A stretch of DNA of 12,857 nucleotides from NCBI GenBank assembly GCA_002493865.1, contig DLAC01000030.1:1-12857 (forward strand), in the 5' to 3' direction. Source of the DNA: Caryophanales bacterium UBA7057. GTDB taxonomy: Bacteria > Bacillota_I > Bacilli_A > RF39 > UBA660. This document shows, piece after piece, positions 6,469 through 12,679 of this stretch; position 1 is the stretch's first letter; each line of letters begins with the position of its first letter. The notes under the pieces are model-generated. The model was not told where the DNA came from. It made no database searches and saw nothing but the letters and a program-made list of their open reading frames with translations. The translations under genes were made by a program, and so were the position numbers.

Positions 6469-6747
6469 ATGGAAGAAATAAAAATATTAGAAGAAATGAT
6501 AGAAAAATCGAAAGATTTAAGAGAAGAAGATTTTTATAAACTAATTGGAATTAAACAAGTACAAGCAGTAGCAAGTATATTAGAACAATACAAAGAAGCT
6601 TATGCAAAAGCAAATAATTACTTATATTTTAATGATAGTGCAGATTATGAAGTAGCACTATGGGAAGTAATAAGAAGTTTAAGACCCGATTTAGCAGAAA
6701 AATGGGATAATGGAGAAGAAGCGAATTTAAAGTATATAGGAGAGTGA
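6469..6747 (+). CDS. Hypothetical phage protein
   Basis: 92 residues, helical, with GAGGTGGG before the ATG. The N-terminal helix is acidic and the middle has an aromatic cluster (NNYLYFNDSADYEVALWEV). The TGA lies six bases before the next ATG. No family is recognised. Confidence 0.7.
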   Translation: MEEIKILEEMIEKSKDLREEDFYKLIGIKQVQAVASILEQYKEAYAKANNYLYFNDSADYEVALWEVIRSLRPDLAEKWDNGEEANLKYIGE

Positions 6748-6752
6748 TACAT

Positions 6753-7049
6753 ATGACAAAAGAACAAGAGAAAGCAATAGAAAGCATGCAAAATTTTGTA
6801 AATAGCTCAATAGACACAACAGTAGTAACAGCAAAAGAAATGTCGACAGTTTTAAATCTAATACAACAGCTACAAGAAGAAAATAAACAGAAAGATAAGA
6901 TGATAGATGAAATGATAGAAGAGTATGAATTTTTTCATAGAGCAAACATTATAAACTTTTGCGAAGATAAATTAAGAAAAAATACGTGTATTCAAGATTG
7001 TAAGAATTGTATAAAACAATATTTTCAAAAGAAAGTGAGTGAAGAATAA
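6753..7049 (+). CDS. Coiled-coil protein with C-terminal Cys cluster
   Basis: 98 residues from ATG 6753 (AGGAGAG upstream; a GTG at 6744 sits too close to it). Residues 1-60 form a charged helix ending in a coiled coil (LIQQLQEENKQKDKMIDEMI). The C-terminal part has CEDKLRKNTCIQDCKNC, a four-Cys pattern that could bind zinc, followed by IKQYFQKK. This coil-plus-CxxC...IKQYF layout is common in small clostridial phage proteins. Its role is unknown. Confidence 0.75.
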   Translation: MTKEQEKAIESMQNFVNSSIDTTVVTAKEMSTVLNLIQQLQEENKQKDKMIDEMIEEYEFFHRANIINFCEDKLRKNTCIQDCKNCIKQYFQKKVSEE

Positions 7050-7123
7050 TGTATCAAGAATGGTTCAAAGATATGCCTATAATAGTTAGTACAGATGATA
7101 GATATTGGAAAAGGAGAAAATAA
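7049..7123 (+). CDS. Microprotein MYQEW-1
   Basis: A 24-residue open frame starting MYQEWFKDMPIIV, overlapping the previous TAA by one base. It shares its first half with the next small frame (MYQEW, then an acidic/basic pair and a Pro-Ile turn). The ribosome binding site is moderate (GTGAGTGAAG). The duplication is the main reason to believe it is translated. Confidence 0.45.
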   Translation: MYQEWFKDMPIIVSTDDRYWKRRK

Positions 7124-7124
7124 A

Positions 7125-7196
7125 ATGTATCAAGAGTGGATGGAAAAAATTCCGATTTTAGACGATATAAAAAAAGATAACTTTAAAATCAGATAG
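7125..7196 (+). CDS. Microprotein MYQEW-2
   Basis: A 23-residue open frame starting MYQEWMEKIPILDD. It has a strong AAGGAG site (7111-7116) inside the end of the previous microgene. It is a diverged tandem copy of that microgene: about seven of the first eleven residues are identical. AGGAGG follows for the next gene. Confidence 0.5.
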   Translation: MYQEWMEKIPILDDIKKDNFKIR

Positions 7197-7205
7197 GAGG
7201 CACAA

Positions 7206-7559
7206 ATGAAAGTATCATTAATAACTATTAATGAAATAAAAGAATTACGAAGCTTAATAGATTATATAGAAGACGAACGAACAATAGAATTAATTAAAAA
7301 ATTACATGGTTCATACAACATAGTTTATACAAATTATAAAGATAAAATAAAAGAAAATAGAAGAGCAAATGTATTAGAAGTAGAACGTGACGAAGAAATT
7401 AGGAAAGTAAAAGAAAAAAATAATCAAATATCAAGTTTGCAAAAAAATTTAGGAAAAGAAATTGATAAAAACATTGATTTGTTTAGAAAATTGAAAGAAG
7501 CTGAAATTAAAATAGAAACTTTAGAAGGTAAATTGAAAGAAGAAGGAATTGCCATATGA
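7206..7559 (+). CDS. Coiled-coil phage protein
   Basis: 117 residues. Residues about 55-110 form a long, highly charged coiled coil (RKVKEKNNQISSLQKNLGKE and following); the N-terminal 45 residues are helical. AGGAGG precedes the ATG and the TGA overlaps the resolvase start (ATGA), so the two are coupled. The function is unknown. Confidence 0.72.
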   Translation: MKVSLITINEIKELRSLIDYIEDERTIELIKKLHGSYNIVYTNYKDKIKENRRANVLEVERDEEIRKVKEKNNQISSLQKNLGKEIDKNIDLFRKLKEAEIKIETLEGKLKEEGIAI

Positions 7560-8029
7560 AAATATTAAGTATAGACCCACGGGAATATAGAAAGTGCATA
7601 TTGTGTAATAGATGGTGAGACATACAAACCATTAAAATTTGGAAAAGTAGAGAATGGAACAATAAGAACAATATTATACAATGAAAATTATGATTTATTA
7701 GTGATTGAAATGATTGCGAGCTATCGGCATGAGTGTAGGTCAAACAGTGTTTGATACTTGTGTCTGGATAGGAAGGTTCCAAGAACTAGCTTTAAATTGT
7801 AAAAAAACGACAGAATATATATACAGAAAAGATGAGAAAATGAATATATGTCATTCTATGAAAGCAAAAGACAGTAATATTAGACAAGCTTTAATTGATA
7901 GATTTGGTGAAGTTGGAACGAAGAAAAATCCACGGTTGGTTTTATAGTTTTAAATCAGATATATGGCAAAGTTATGCTGTCGGCATAACATATTTAGATA
8001 AAATGAAAGGAATATATAATGAGCATTAA
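7556..8029 (+). CDS. ruvC-like: RuvC-like Holliday junction resolvase, three +1 CGGN sites
   Basis: The gene begins MKILSIDP and, if three CGGN tetramers are each read as one codon, gives a complete protein of about 156 residues ending at TAA 8027-8029. Motifs seen: IDPGN (first catalytic Asp, residue 7), LLVIEMIASYGM (catalytic Glu, about residue 57), WIGRFQ, AKDSNIRQALIDRFG, and FKSDIWQSYAV at the C-terminus (the acidic Asp). Phage RuvC enzymes cut Holliday junctions symmetrically. The restored frame overlaps both neighbours (ATGA at 7556; 11 bases with the SSB gene). Without the shifts translation stops after about 20 codons. The sequence between the shifts is otherwise intact and highly conserved-looking, which argues against a long-dead gene. 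Confidence 0.88.
7580..7583 (+). other. CGGG four-base (+1) recoding site 1 in ruvC-like gene
   Basis: The reading is ATA GAC CCA CGGG AAT ATA. Reading CGGG as one codon restores IDP-Gly-N, the catalytic RuvC motif I, where glycine is expected. Triplet reading gives DPREYRK and a TGA soon after. Confidence 0.78.
7725..7728 (+). other. CGGC four-base (+1) recoding site 2 in ruvC-like gene
   Basis: The reading is GCG AGC TAT CGGC ATG AGT GTA. One codon restores ASY-Gly-MSVG, where the family has SYGM. It lies just after the catalytic Glu segment. Confidence 0.76.
7933..7936 (+). other. CGGT four-base (+1) recoding site 3 in ruvC-like gene
   Basis: The reading is AAG AAA AAT CCA CGGT TGG TTT. 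One codon restores KKNP-Gly-WFY, where the family has NPG followed by an aromatic residue, and leads into the last catalytic segment. Triplet reading ends at TAG a few codons later. Confidence 0.77.
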
Positions 8030-8414
8030 TATAGGAAAAGAAACAAGTAAATTAACAATATATAAAGATGAGCAAGGAAGATATAAGACATACATAAAAA
8101 GTACAAAGATAAATCAAGATAATGAGGAAGAACATACTTTTATGGCTAAAAAGGTTCAATTTAAAAAAGGCGTAGAAGTAAAAAATAAAAGTGTAATAGA
8201 AGTGACAGATGGATGGTTAACACCATACAAAATAAAAACGGATGAACTCAACGAAGATGGAAAGCCTAAGTATAAATACTTTGATAAATTGTTTATAAAT
8301 TCATTTAATTTATTAGAAGAAGGCACAGATGAAGTGCAAAAGACAAGACAACCAAAGCAAGAGCCACAAGATAGTTTTGCATTTGATAATACAATGGACG
8401 AACTTCCATTTTGA
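8019..8414 (+). CDS. SSB-like ssDNA-binding protein (second copy)
   Basis: 131 residues, a longer relative of the protein at 2146-2457. A beta-rich body (residues 1-95) is followed by a Gln/Pro-rich linker (QKTRQPKQEPQDS) and the acidic tip FDNTMDELPF, as in SSB tails that recruit replication and recombination enzymes. AAAGGA lies seven bases before the ATG, and the start overlaps the resolvase by 11 bases. It probably works with the resolvase and annealer in recombination-dependent replication, or at a different stage from the first copy. Confidence 0.78.
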   Translation: MSINIGKETSKLTIYKDEQGRYKTYIKSTKINQDNEEEHTFMAKKVQFKKGVEVKNKSVIEVTDGWLTPYKIKTDELNEDGKPKYKYFDKLFINSFNLLEEGTDEVQKTRQPKQEPQDSFAFDNTMDELPF

Positions 8415-8427
8415 GAAAGGAGATATT

Positions 8428-8658
8428 ATGGAACGAATATTAACTGATTGTAGAGTAATAGGTTTCAGAAGGAGTAACCAAGGCAGAACAAGCAATATAT
8501 ATATGATAAGAGAATGTAATAATTGTCATGCAATATTAGAATTTCCAAGTGATGAAGTTTCAACAGAAATAAAAGATATACATACATATCACGAATATAT
8601 TAAATGCCCAAACTGTTTAAATAAAGTAACAGTATTAGAAAGTAAAGATAAGGACTAG
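8428..8658 (+). CDS. Zinc-ribbon protein
   Basis: 76 residues from ATG 8428 (AAGGAG at 8417-8422, five-base spacing). Two CxxC pairs, CNNC at about residues 29-32 and CPNC at about 60-63, flank a 27-residue loop, a simple zinc ribbon. The N-terminus is basic (FRRSNQGRTS), which may suit nucleic-acid binding. It lies directly after the SSB gene. The specific role is unknown. Confidence 0.75.
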   Translation: MERILTDCRVIGFRRSNQGRTSNIYMIRECNNCHAILEFPSDEVSTEIKDIHTYHEYIKCPNCLNKVTVLESKDKD

Positions 8659-8669
8659 CCCATGGCTAG
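8655..8669. repeat. Short perfect hairpin across a stop codon
   Basis: CTAGCC and GGCTAG form a 6-bp stem around CAT, GC-richer than the surroundings and overlapping the stop TAG of the zinc-ribbon gene. There is no T-run, so it is not a standard terminator. It could be an mRNA end-protecting hairpin, an operator half, or chance. Confidence 0.3.
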
Positions 8670-8691
8670 AGAATAAGAAAGAGGTAGGAAG

Positions 8692-8922
8692 ATGGAAGAA
8701 GTTTGGACAACACAAAACGATACCAAAATAAAAGTAAAAGATATGACAATACAACATATTAGAAATTGTATTAGATGTTTAGAAGAAGGAAGAATAAATT
8801 TTATTATCAATATGGGGTGGGCAGAAGATAATGATTATCAAGAATTTGATGAGGATACAGAAGAAAAAGAAAGATGGTTAAGAATATTTGATAACGAATT
8901 AAAAAGAAGATTAGGAGAGTGA
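8692..8922 (+). CDS. Conserved-type phage hypothetical (WTTQNDTKIKVKDM)
   Basis: 76 residues. The opening WTTQNDTKIKVKDMTIQHIR and the helix ending WLRIFDNELKRR match a small family frequent in Firmicutes phages and prophages, usually 70-100 residues long, with no known function. GAGGTAGG precedes the ATG and the TGA overlaps the next GTG. Confidence 0.75.
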   Translation: MEEVWTTQNDTKIKVKDMTIQHIRNCIRCLEEGRINFIINMGWAEDNDYQEFDEDTEEKERWLRIFDNELKRRLGE

Positions 8923-9608
8923 TTTTAAGGAAAAAACAATATAAAGAAACTTTAGAAACAAAAGACAAACATATAGTAGAACAGCAAAAGAAAGAAATGT
9001 TAGTAAAAGCAGGGGAGAAAAGCATATTAGAAGAATTTAAAAATAATTTACCAGAATACTTAGAGTGCAGATTACAAGCATTAGCATTAGAAATTAGTTC
9101 TAGAGAAGAAGTACAAGGACTTAGTACAATAGAAATAAACGAATTATTAAGACCTCACGGACTAATAGGACAACCTCTTAAATATACAGCAGAAGAATTG
9201 AACATAGTATTTGAATATTATAGACAGGCAATAGTAGCAATAAATAAAAAGGTAAAATATCCACCAAGTAAAGGCAGTTTCTGTGCATTTGCTGACATTT
9301 CAACAGCAACATACAACAATTATTTAAGGTCACCAGATGAAAGTATACAAGAGGTAATATTAAGAATAAATGATTATTTAGTAGACACAACACTTACATC
9401 AGCACAGTTAAAAGAGATAGATAATATTACAACTATGTTTAGAGGAAAAGCAGAATTTGGACTTGTAGAGGCACAAAGTCCAATAGTAGTAGAGCATAGA
9501 AGTGAAACAGATATGAATAAAATAAGTGCTATGATACAGCAATTAAAACAAGGCAAAAGCCTTAAAACAATAGAGTTAAAAGAAAATGAATATAAAGTCG
9601 AGGAGTAG
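8919..9608 (+). CDS. Phage protein of unknown function with conserved central domain
   Basis: 229 residues, starting at a GTG that overlaps the previous TGA. AGGAG is only one base away, so a later start is possible; the next in-frame ATG is 8997. The middle (EELNIVFEYYRQAIVAINKK, PPSKGSFCAFADISTATYNN) and the downstream IVVEH, GKSLKTIEL blocks resemble a conserved phage family in which a helix-turn-helix-like segment (about residues 115-140) is followed by VEAQSPIVVEH. Such proteins are sometimes labelled small terminase subunits; I cannot support that label here, as no large subunit follows. It is probably DNA-binding. Confidence 0.75.
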   Translation: MILRKKQYKETLETKDKHIVEQQKKEMLVKAGEKSILEEFKNNLPEYLECRLQALALEISSREEVQGLSTIEINELLRPHGLIGQPLKYTAEELNIVFEYYRQAIVAINKKVKYPPSKGSFCAFADISTATYNNYLRSPDESIQEVILRINDYLVDTTLTSAQLKEIDNITTMFRGKAEFGLVEAQSPIVVEHRSETDMNKISAMIQQLKQGKSLKTIELKENEYKVEE

Positions 9609-9611
9609 TTT

Positions 9612-9827
9612 ATGAAAGCAATAGAATTATTAAAATTATATAGAGATGGTTTAATCAATAAAACACAAATTGAAATTCGTATGAAAAATTGGGGACAAAA
9701 AACAGTTAGATATACTAACATTGAAACATTAAAAAAAGAAGAATTATTACAACATAAAGTTATTGATTGGTTTATTGGTAGCAATATAACAGATGGTGAA
9801 ATAGTAATAAATGTGGAGGAAAAATAA
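9612..9827 (+). CDS. Small hypothetical phage protein
   Basis: 71 residues, with GAGGAG before the ATG, three bases after the previous stop. The start (MKAIELLKLYRDGLINKTQIE) is helical and the end is a beta strand (ITDGEIVINVEEK). It abuts the next gene with no spacer. No family is recognised. Confidence 0.7.
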   Translation: MKAIELLKLYRDGLINKTQIEIRMKNWGQKTVRYTNIETLKKEELLQHKVIDWFIGSNITDGEIVINVEEK

Positions 9828-10127
9828 ATGAATATAGATAACAACAAGCCAGTTGAGATAATCATAAATACTAAAATAATATTTTATGAAGAGCCACCTA
9901 AAAAAGATATTTGGGGCAGTAAAAGTGTAGTATATGAATTATATTATGCTTCTAAAAGCGGAACTTTACAATTATTTGAAATGGGAGCTTTTGGAGATAG
10001 TGAACTAATAAAAGTTTTTCAAGATAGGCGAGGCAGAGGTATTACAGTAGATGAAATGCTAGAAAATATACAAGAAATAAAAGAAATGACATATAAGGAA
10101 TTTAAAGAAAAAATATTAAAGAGGTGA
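9828..10127 (+). CDS. Hypothetical phage protein
   Basis: 99 residues starting immediately after the previous stop, with GGAGG at about 9815-9819. It is beta-rich to about residue 55 (EIIINTKIIFYEEPP, YELYYASKSGTLQLFEMG), followed by a basic DRRGRG loop and a helical end. The AGG, CGA and GGC codons in that loop are read normally as triplets, a useful contrast to the CGG sites. The function is unknown. Confidence 0.7.
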   Translation: MNIDNNKPVEIIINTKIIFYEEPPKKDIWGSKSVVYELYYASKSGTLQLFEMGAFGDSELIKVFQDRRGRGITVDEMLENIQEIKEMTYKEFKEKILKR

Positions 10128-10134
10128 TTAACAA

Positions 10135-10719
10135 ATGAAATGCAAGTATTGTGGCTGTGAATTTGAACAGCCTAAAAAAGGAAGAAAAAGAGAATATTGC
10201 AATAAAGAAGATTGCTTAAGACAAGCTAGAAATGAAGCAAACAGGAAATGGTATGCTAATAAAATGAATAAAGAACTAGCAGGAGTAAAGCATAGAATAG
10301 TAAATAAAGAAGAAAAGAAAATACTTTATTCTAGTACAGATAAAGTGATGAATGTTACAGCAAAAGAAGATTTTTCAGATGTACTAGAATTAGCAAGAAA
10401 ATTGGGTGCAATAAGATATGAGATAACAGAAAAGATAAAAAGTCTTAGCCCAGAGCAAAGCCATTTTGATAAGCAAGATGAAATATTCTTACATAACATA
10501 GAAGAACTTATGAAACAAGACGAGATAGCAGAGGAAGATGTATTGAAGATATTTAAAGAATACTTAGATAAAAGACCTAATAGAAGAGTGATAAAGGACA
10601 AGCAGGAAATGTTAAAACATTTAATACAAGGCTTAATATCAAACCCTAATCAATATGTATATGAATTTATAAAAAATAGAGATAATAGGCATTATCACTT
10701 GAAGGAGGTAAAAGAATAA
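10135..10719 (+). CDS. Zinc-knuckle phage protein, probably nucleic-acid binding
   Basis: 194 residues. The N-terminus CKYCGCEF...REYCNKEDC gives a CxxC...CxxxxC zinc knuckle with basic surroundings (residues 3-30), followed by a basic helix (RQARNEANRKWYANK). Residues 75-190 are helical, acidic, then basic at the end. The ATG has GAGGTG upstream and the stop overlaps the next start by one base. Its role is unknown; its place late in the operon suggests a regulator or a nucleic-acid-binding accessory protein. Confidence 0.72.
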   Translation: MKCKYCGCEFEQPKKGRKREYCNKEDCLRQARNEANRKWYANKMNKELAGVKHRIVNKEEKKILYSSTDKVMNVTAKEDFSDVLELARKLGAIRYEITEKIKSLSPEQSHFDKQDEIFLHNIEELMKQDEIAEEDVLKIFKEYLDKRPNRRVIKDKQEMLKHLIQGLISNPNQYVYEFIKNRDNRHYHLKEVKE

Positions 10720-10928
10720 TGTTAAAAGAATATAATTGTGTTTATGCAGTAAGAAACATAAACACAGGAGAAATAATAAATAAAAGACAAGGCAATCCAT
10801 TTTTTATATCACCAAATCAAGCTAAAAAATTAAAAGAAATCAAAGACAACGAATATTGGAATAAAAATGAAGATAAATACGAAGTAGTTTGTTTCGAATT
10901 AAAAGAAATAGGTTCAATTGGAAATTAA
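10719..10928 (+). CDS. Small hypothetical phage protein
   Basis: 69 residues. The N-terminal strand pair (YNCVYAVRNINTGEII) and the FISPNQAKKLKEIKD segment are seen, with no catalytic motif. GGAGG lies inside the end of the previous gene and the start overlaps its stop. No family is recognised. Confidence 0.68.
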   Translation: MLKEYNCVYAVRNINTGEIINKRQGNPFFISPNQAKKLKEIKDNEYWNKNEDKYEVVCFELKEIGSIGN

Positions 10929-10949
10929 AATCAAATAAGGAGTGGAAAA

Positions 10950-11270
10950 ATGAATAGAAAAGAAAGAAGAAAGTATGCTAAAAATATAAATACACCACAG
11001 AAACTAGAAACAGTAACATCACGAATGGTACAAGCAAGAACAAGCGAGATAGAAAAGTATTACAAGCAAAGAGAACTTGAATTTATTGATGTAATGGTAG
11101 TCATGACAGCATACACAATAAATTATAAGCTAGGGCTAGGGAAAAAGAGATTACCAAGTTTAATGAAAAGCATAATAGATAATATAGATGCTTTTAGAAC
11201 TGGACATTTAAGCCCAAAAGATTTTGACACAATAAAAGAAGAAATGAAAGCATTAAATATAAATATATAA
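10950..11270 (+). CDS. Conserved-type phage hypothetical (MNRKERRKYAK)
   Basis: 106 residues, with AGGAGTGG before the ATG. The very basic start MNRKERRKYAKNIN and the later LGLGKKRLPSLMKSIIDN match a common Firmicutes phage family of similar size, thought to be a small helical DNA-associated protein. No enzyme motif. The function is unknown. Confidence 0.74.
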   Translation: MNRKERRKYAKNINTPQKLETVTSRMVQARTSEIEKYYKQRELEFIDVMVVMTAYTINYKLGLGKKRLPSLMKSIIDNIDAFRTGHLSPKDFDTIKEEMKALNINI

Positions 11271-11285
11271 GGAGAAAAACAATAA

Positions 11286-11357
11286 GAAACTAAAATAGAC
11301 AGTTGTATAATTTGTGGAAATTGTGCAAAAACAATAGAAAAATATATAAAAATATGA
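11286..11357 (+). pseudogene. Start-less Cys-rich microgene remnant
   Basis: The frame GAA ACT AAA ATA GAC AGT TGT gives ETKIDSCIICGNCAKTIEKY and ends at TGA 11355-11357. GGAGAAAA is present upstream at the right distance, but the start position reads ATAA instead of ATG. The layout CxxCxxC after ETK resembles the Cys-rich gene at 4503. It looks like a small gene that lost its start, or one using a non-standard initiator. Confidence 0.4.
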
Positions 11358-11394
11358 TAAGCTTAATAAAAAATAAAGAAATTAGGTATATGAA

Positions 11395-11847
11395 ATGAAA
11401 ATAGTATTAAACAATGTGTATTACCAATTCGATTTGTCAACATTAGCTGTAAAAGAATATTTTAAATTAAAAGGAATAGAAGTATACATTTATGAGATAG
11501 CTAATGATGAAAATGGAAAAGCTTTTTTAAGAAAGGCAGAAGCTAGTAAAGATAGAATATCATGGTGTTATTGTTTTTCAAAAGACTTAGGAAAACAACT
11601 TTATCCTCAACAAATATCAAAAGAAGATTGGGAAAAACATTGTATTGACTATCTCAAAATAGATAGAACTGACAAAGATTTAATCAGTGTGGTTGAAAGA
11701 TTAGGAAAGAAAGCTGAAAGCAGATATAAAGATAACTGTTTACGAATAATTGAAGTGCCTGATAGTACAGATTGGTATATTGACGAAATGTGTGGAACAG
11801 AATGTGTAAAAATTGGGATAAATAATGAATTTAAGACCTTTTATTAA
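11395..11847 (+). CDS. Conserved-type phage hypothetical (MKIVLN...DWYIDE family)
   Basis: 150 residues. The start MKIVLNNVYYQFDLS, the RTDKDLISVVERLGKKAES block and the end EVPDSTDWYIDEM match a conserved phage and prophage family with an alpha/beta look and no assigned function. No ribosome binding site is strong (TTAGGTAT upstream). A TTATTAAGG run follows the stop. It starts the last, more loosely spaced gene group. Confidence 0.76.
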   Translation: MKIVLNNVYYQFDLSTLAVKEYFKLKGIEVYIYEIANDENGKAFLRKAEASKDRISWCYCFSKDLGKQLYPQQISKEDWEKHCIDYLKIDRTDKDLISVVERLGKKAESRYKDNCLRIIEVPDSTDWYIDEMCGTECVKIGINNEFKTFY

Positions 11848-11910
11848 GGATTGGAACTATATAAAATAGTAGAAATATGATAATATCAAAAAAGAAAGTA
11901 GGTGTATAAT

Positions 11911-12072
11911 ATGAAGTATAAAGTAACAATACAAAGAATGTATGATACATATTTTGAAATTGAAGCAGATAATGAAGATGAAGCATTAGAAAAAGCAAAT
12001 GAACAATTTGATGAATTGAATATAAGAGGAAATGAAATGTATATAAATAATGAAGAAGTAGAAGAATTATAG
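11911..12072 (+). CDS. Small acidic protein
   Basis: 53 residues, with AGGTG upstream. It is a beta-strand start (KYKVTIQRMYDTYFEIEAD) followed by an acidic helix (NEDEALEKANEQF), an arrangement common in small phage proteins with a ferredoxin-like half-fold. The stop TAG is followed by a GAAAAAGATTT repeat. Confidence 0.62.
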   Translation: MKYKVTIQRMYDTYFEIEADNEDEALEKANEQFDELNIRGNEMYINNEEVEEL

Positions 12073-12171
12073 AAAAAGATTTCAATTTGTCATTTTTCCA
12101 CAGGAGCGGAAAAAGATTTTAGTTAAAATAGTAGAAAATAAGAGAAAGTATAGTACATAGGAAGGTGTAAG

Positions 12172-12378
12172 ATGAAAAGAGCAACAACTATTATAAGAGA
12201 AATAAATAATCTAGAGAAAGAATTATTTTCAAGATTCTCAAGTAAAGAAATATGCGATGCTATAGAAAAAGAAGAAAAAAAGAAAGATTTTTATAGAAGC
12301 GCAGATGGATTGATTTCTGTTATTTACGAAGGAGCATACAATGACATAATACTTGACGAAGAATTTCCAGATAATTAG
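12172..12378 (+). CDS. Small hypothetical phage protein
   Basis: 68 residues, with AGGAAGGTG before the ATG. It is basic at the N-terminus, then charged and helical (KEICDAIEKEEKKKDF), with an acidic end. No family is recognised. The stop is followed directly by a GAAAAAGATTT repeat. Confidence 0.65.
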   Translation: MKRATTIIREINNLEKELFSRFSSKEICDAIEKEEKKKDFYRSADGLISVIYEGAYNDIILDEEFPDN

Positions 12379-12400
12379 AAAAAGATTTAGAGGTGTAAAT

Positions 12401-12679
12401 ATGAAGTTAACCAAAATTCAAAAATTTTTAAAAGAAAACAATGTTGCGTATAACATAGATATTGATAAATATGGTTTTTCAACAATAACTATTAAAGATA
12501 ACAGAACAAAGTATAAAACTATTTCAGAAATAACTGGGATAAAAGGAAAGACTGTCAATGGAATATTAGTTTTTCTTGAAGATGGTGGAAAAAGAAAATC
12601 CATTGAATTAACAAGTCAACAAGAAATTATAAATAGATTAGAAAAAGATTTTTGTTCAGCACTCGGAAAAAGATTTTAG
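12401..12679 (+). CDS. Hypothetical phage protein (MKLTKIQKFLKENN)
   Basis: 92 residues from ATG 12401 (AGAGGTG upstream); an in-frame TTG at 12353 overlaps the previous gene and has no ribosome binding site. The start MKLTKIQKFLKENNVAYN resembles a small clostridial phage family, and the middle is beta-rich (FSTITIKDNRTKYKTISEI). The last twelve codons carry the GAAAAAGATTT repeat and end GKRF. The function is unknown. Confidence 0.68.
   Translation: MKLTKIQKFLKENNVAYNIDIDKYGFSTITIKDNRTKYKTISEITGIKGKTVNGILVFLEDGGKRKSIELTSQQEIINRLEKDFCSALGKRF

Larger units (their letters stand above)
12072..12679 (+). repeat. Five copies of GAAAAAGATTT
   Basis: GAAAAAGATTT begins at 12072, 12109, 12378, 12641 and 12666. 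Two copies extend to the identical 16-mer CGGAAAAAGATTTTAG (12107-12122 and 12664-12679), and three are preceded by TAGAAAAAGATTT or TTAGAAAAAGATTT. The second 16-mer is the coding end of the last gene. The first lies in non-coding sequence in a fragment that in one frame reads EKDF...GKRF-stop, like the C-terminal end of that gene. Confidence 0.6.

Noticed and set aside
7714..7947. Stand-alone gene covering the middle of the resolvase
   Set aside because: It has no ribosome binding site and no standard start at a sensible place. It is the middle reading segment of the RuvC-like gene between two CGGN sites.
8919..9608. Small terminase subunit
   Set aside because: The resemblance is vague, and no large terminase gene follows within the remaining 3 kb.
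9990..10050. AGG or CGA codons as further shift sites
   Set aside because: GAT AGG CGA GGC here, and AGG in the resolvase and at 9327, are read normally as triplets in intact frames, so the effect is limited to CGG.
10900..10930. tRNA-like GGTTCAA motif; also motifs at 7064 and 8153
   Set aside because: They lie inside coding sequence and no cloverleaf can be built around them. I found no tRNA, including no UCCG-loop glycine tRNA.
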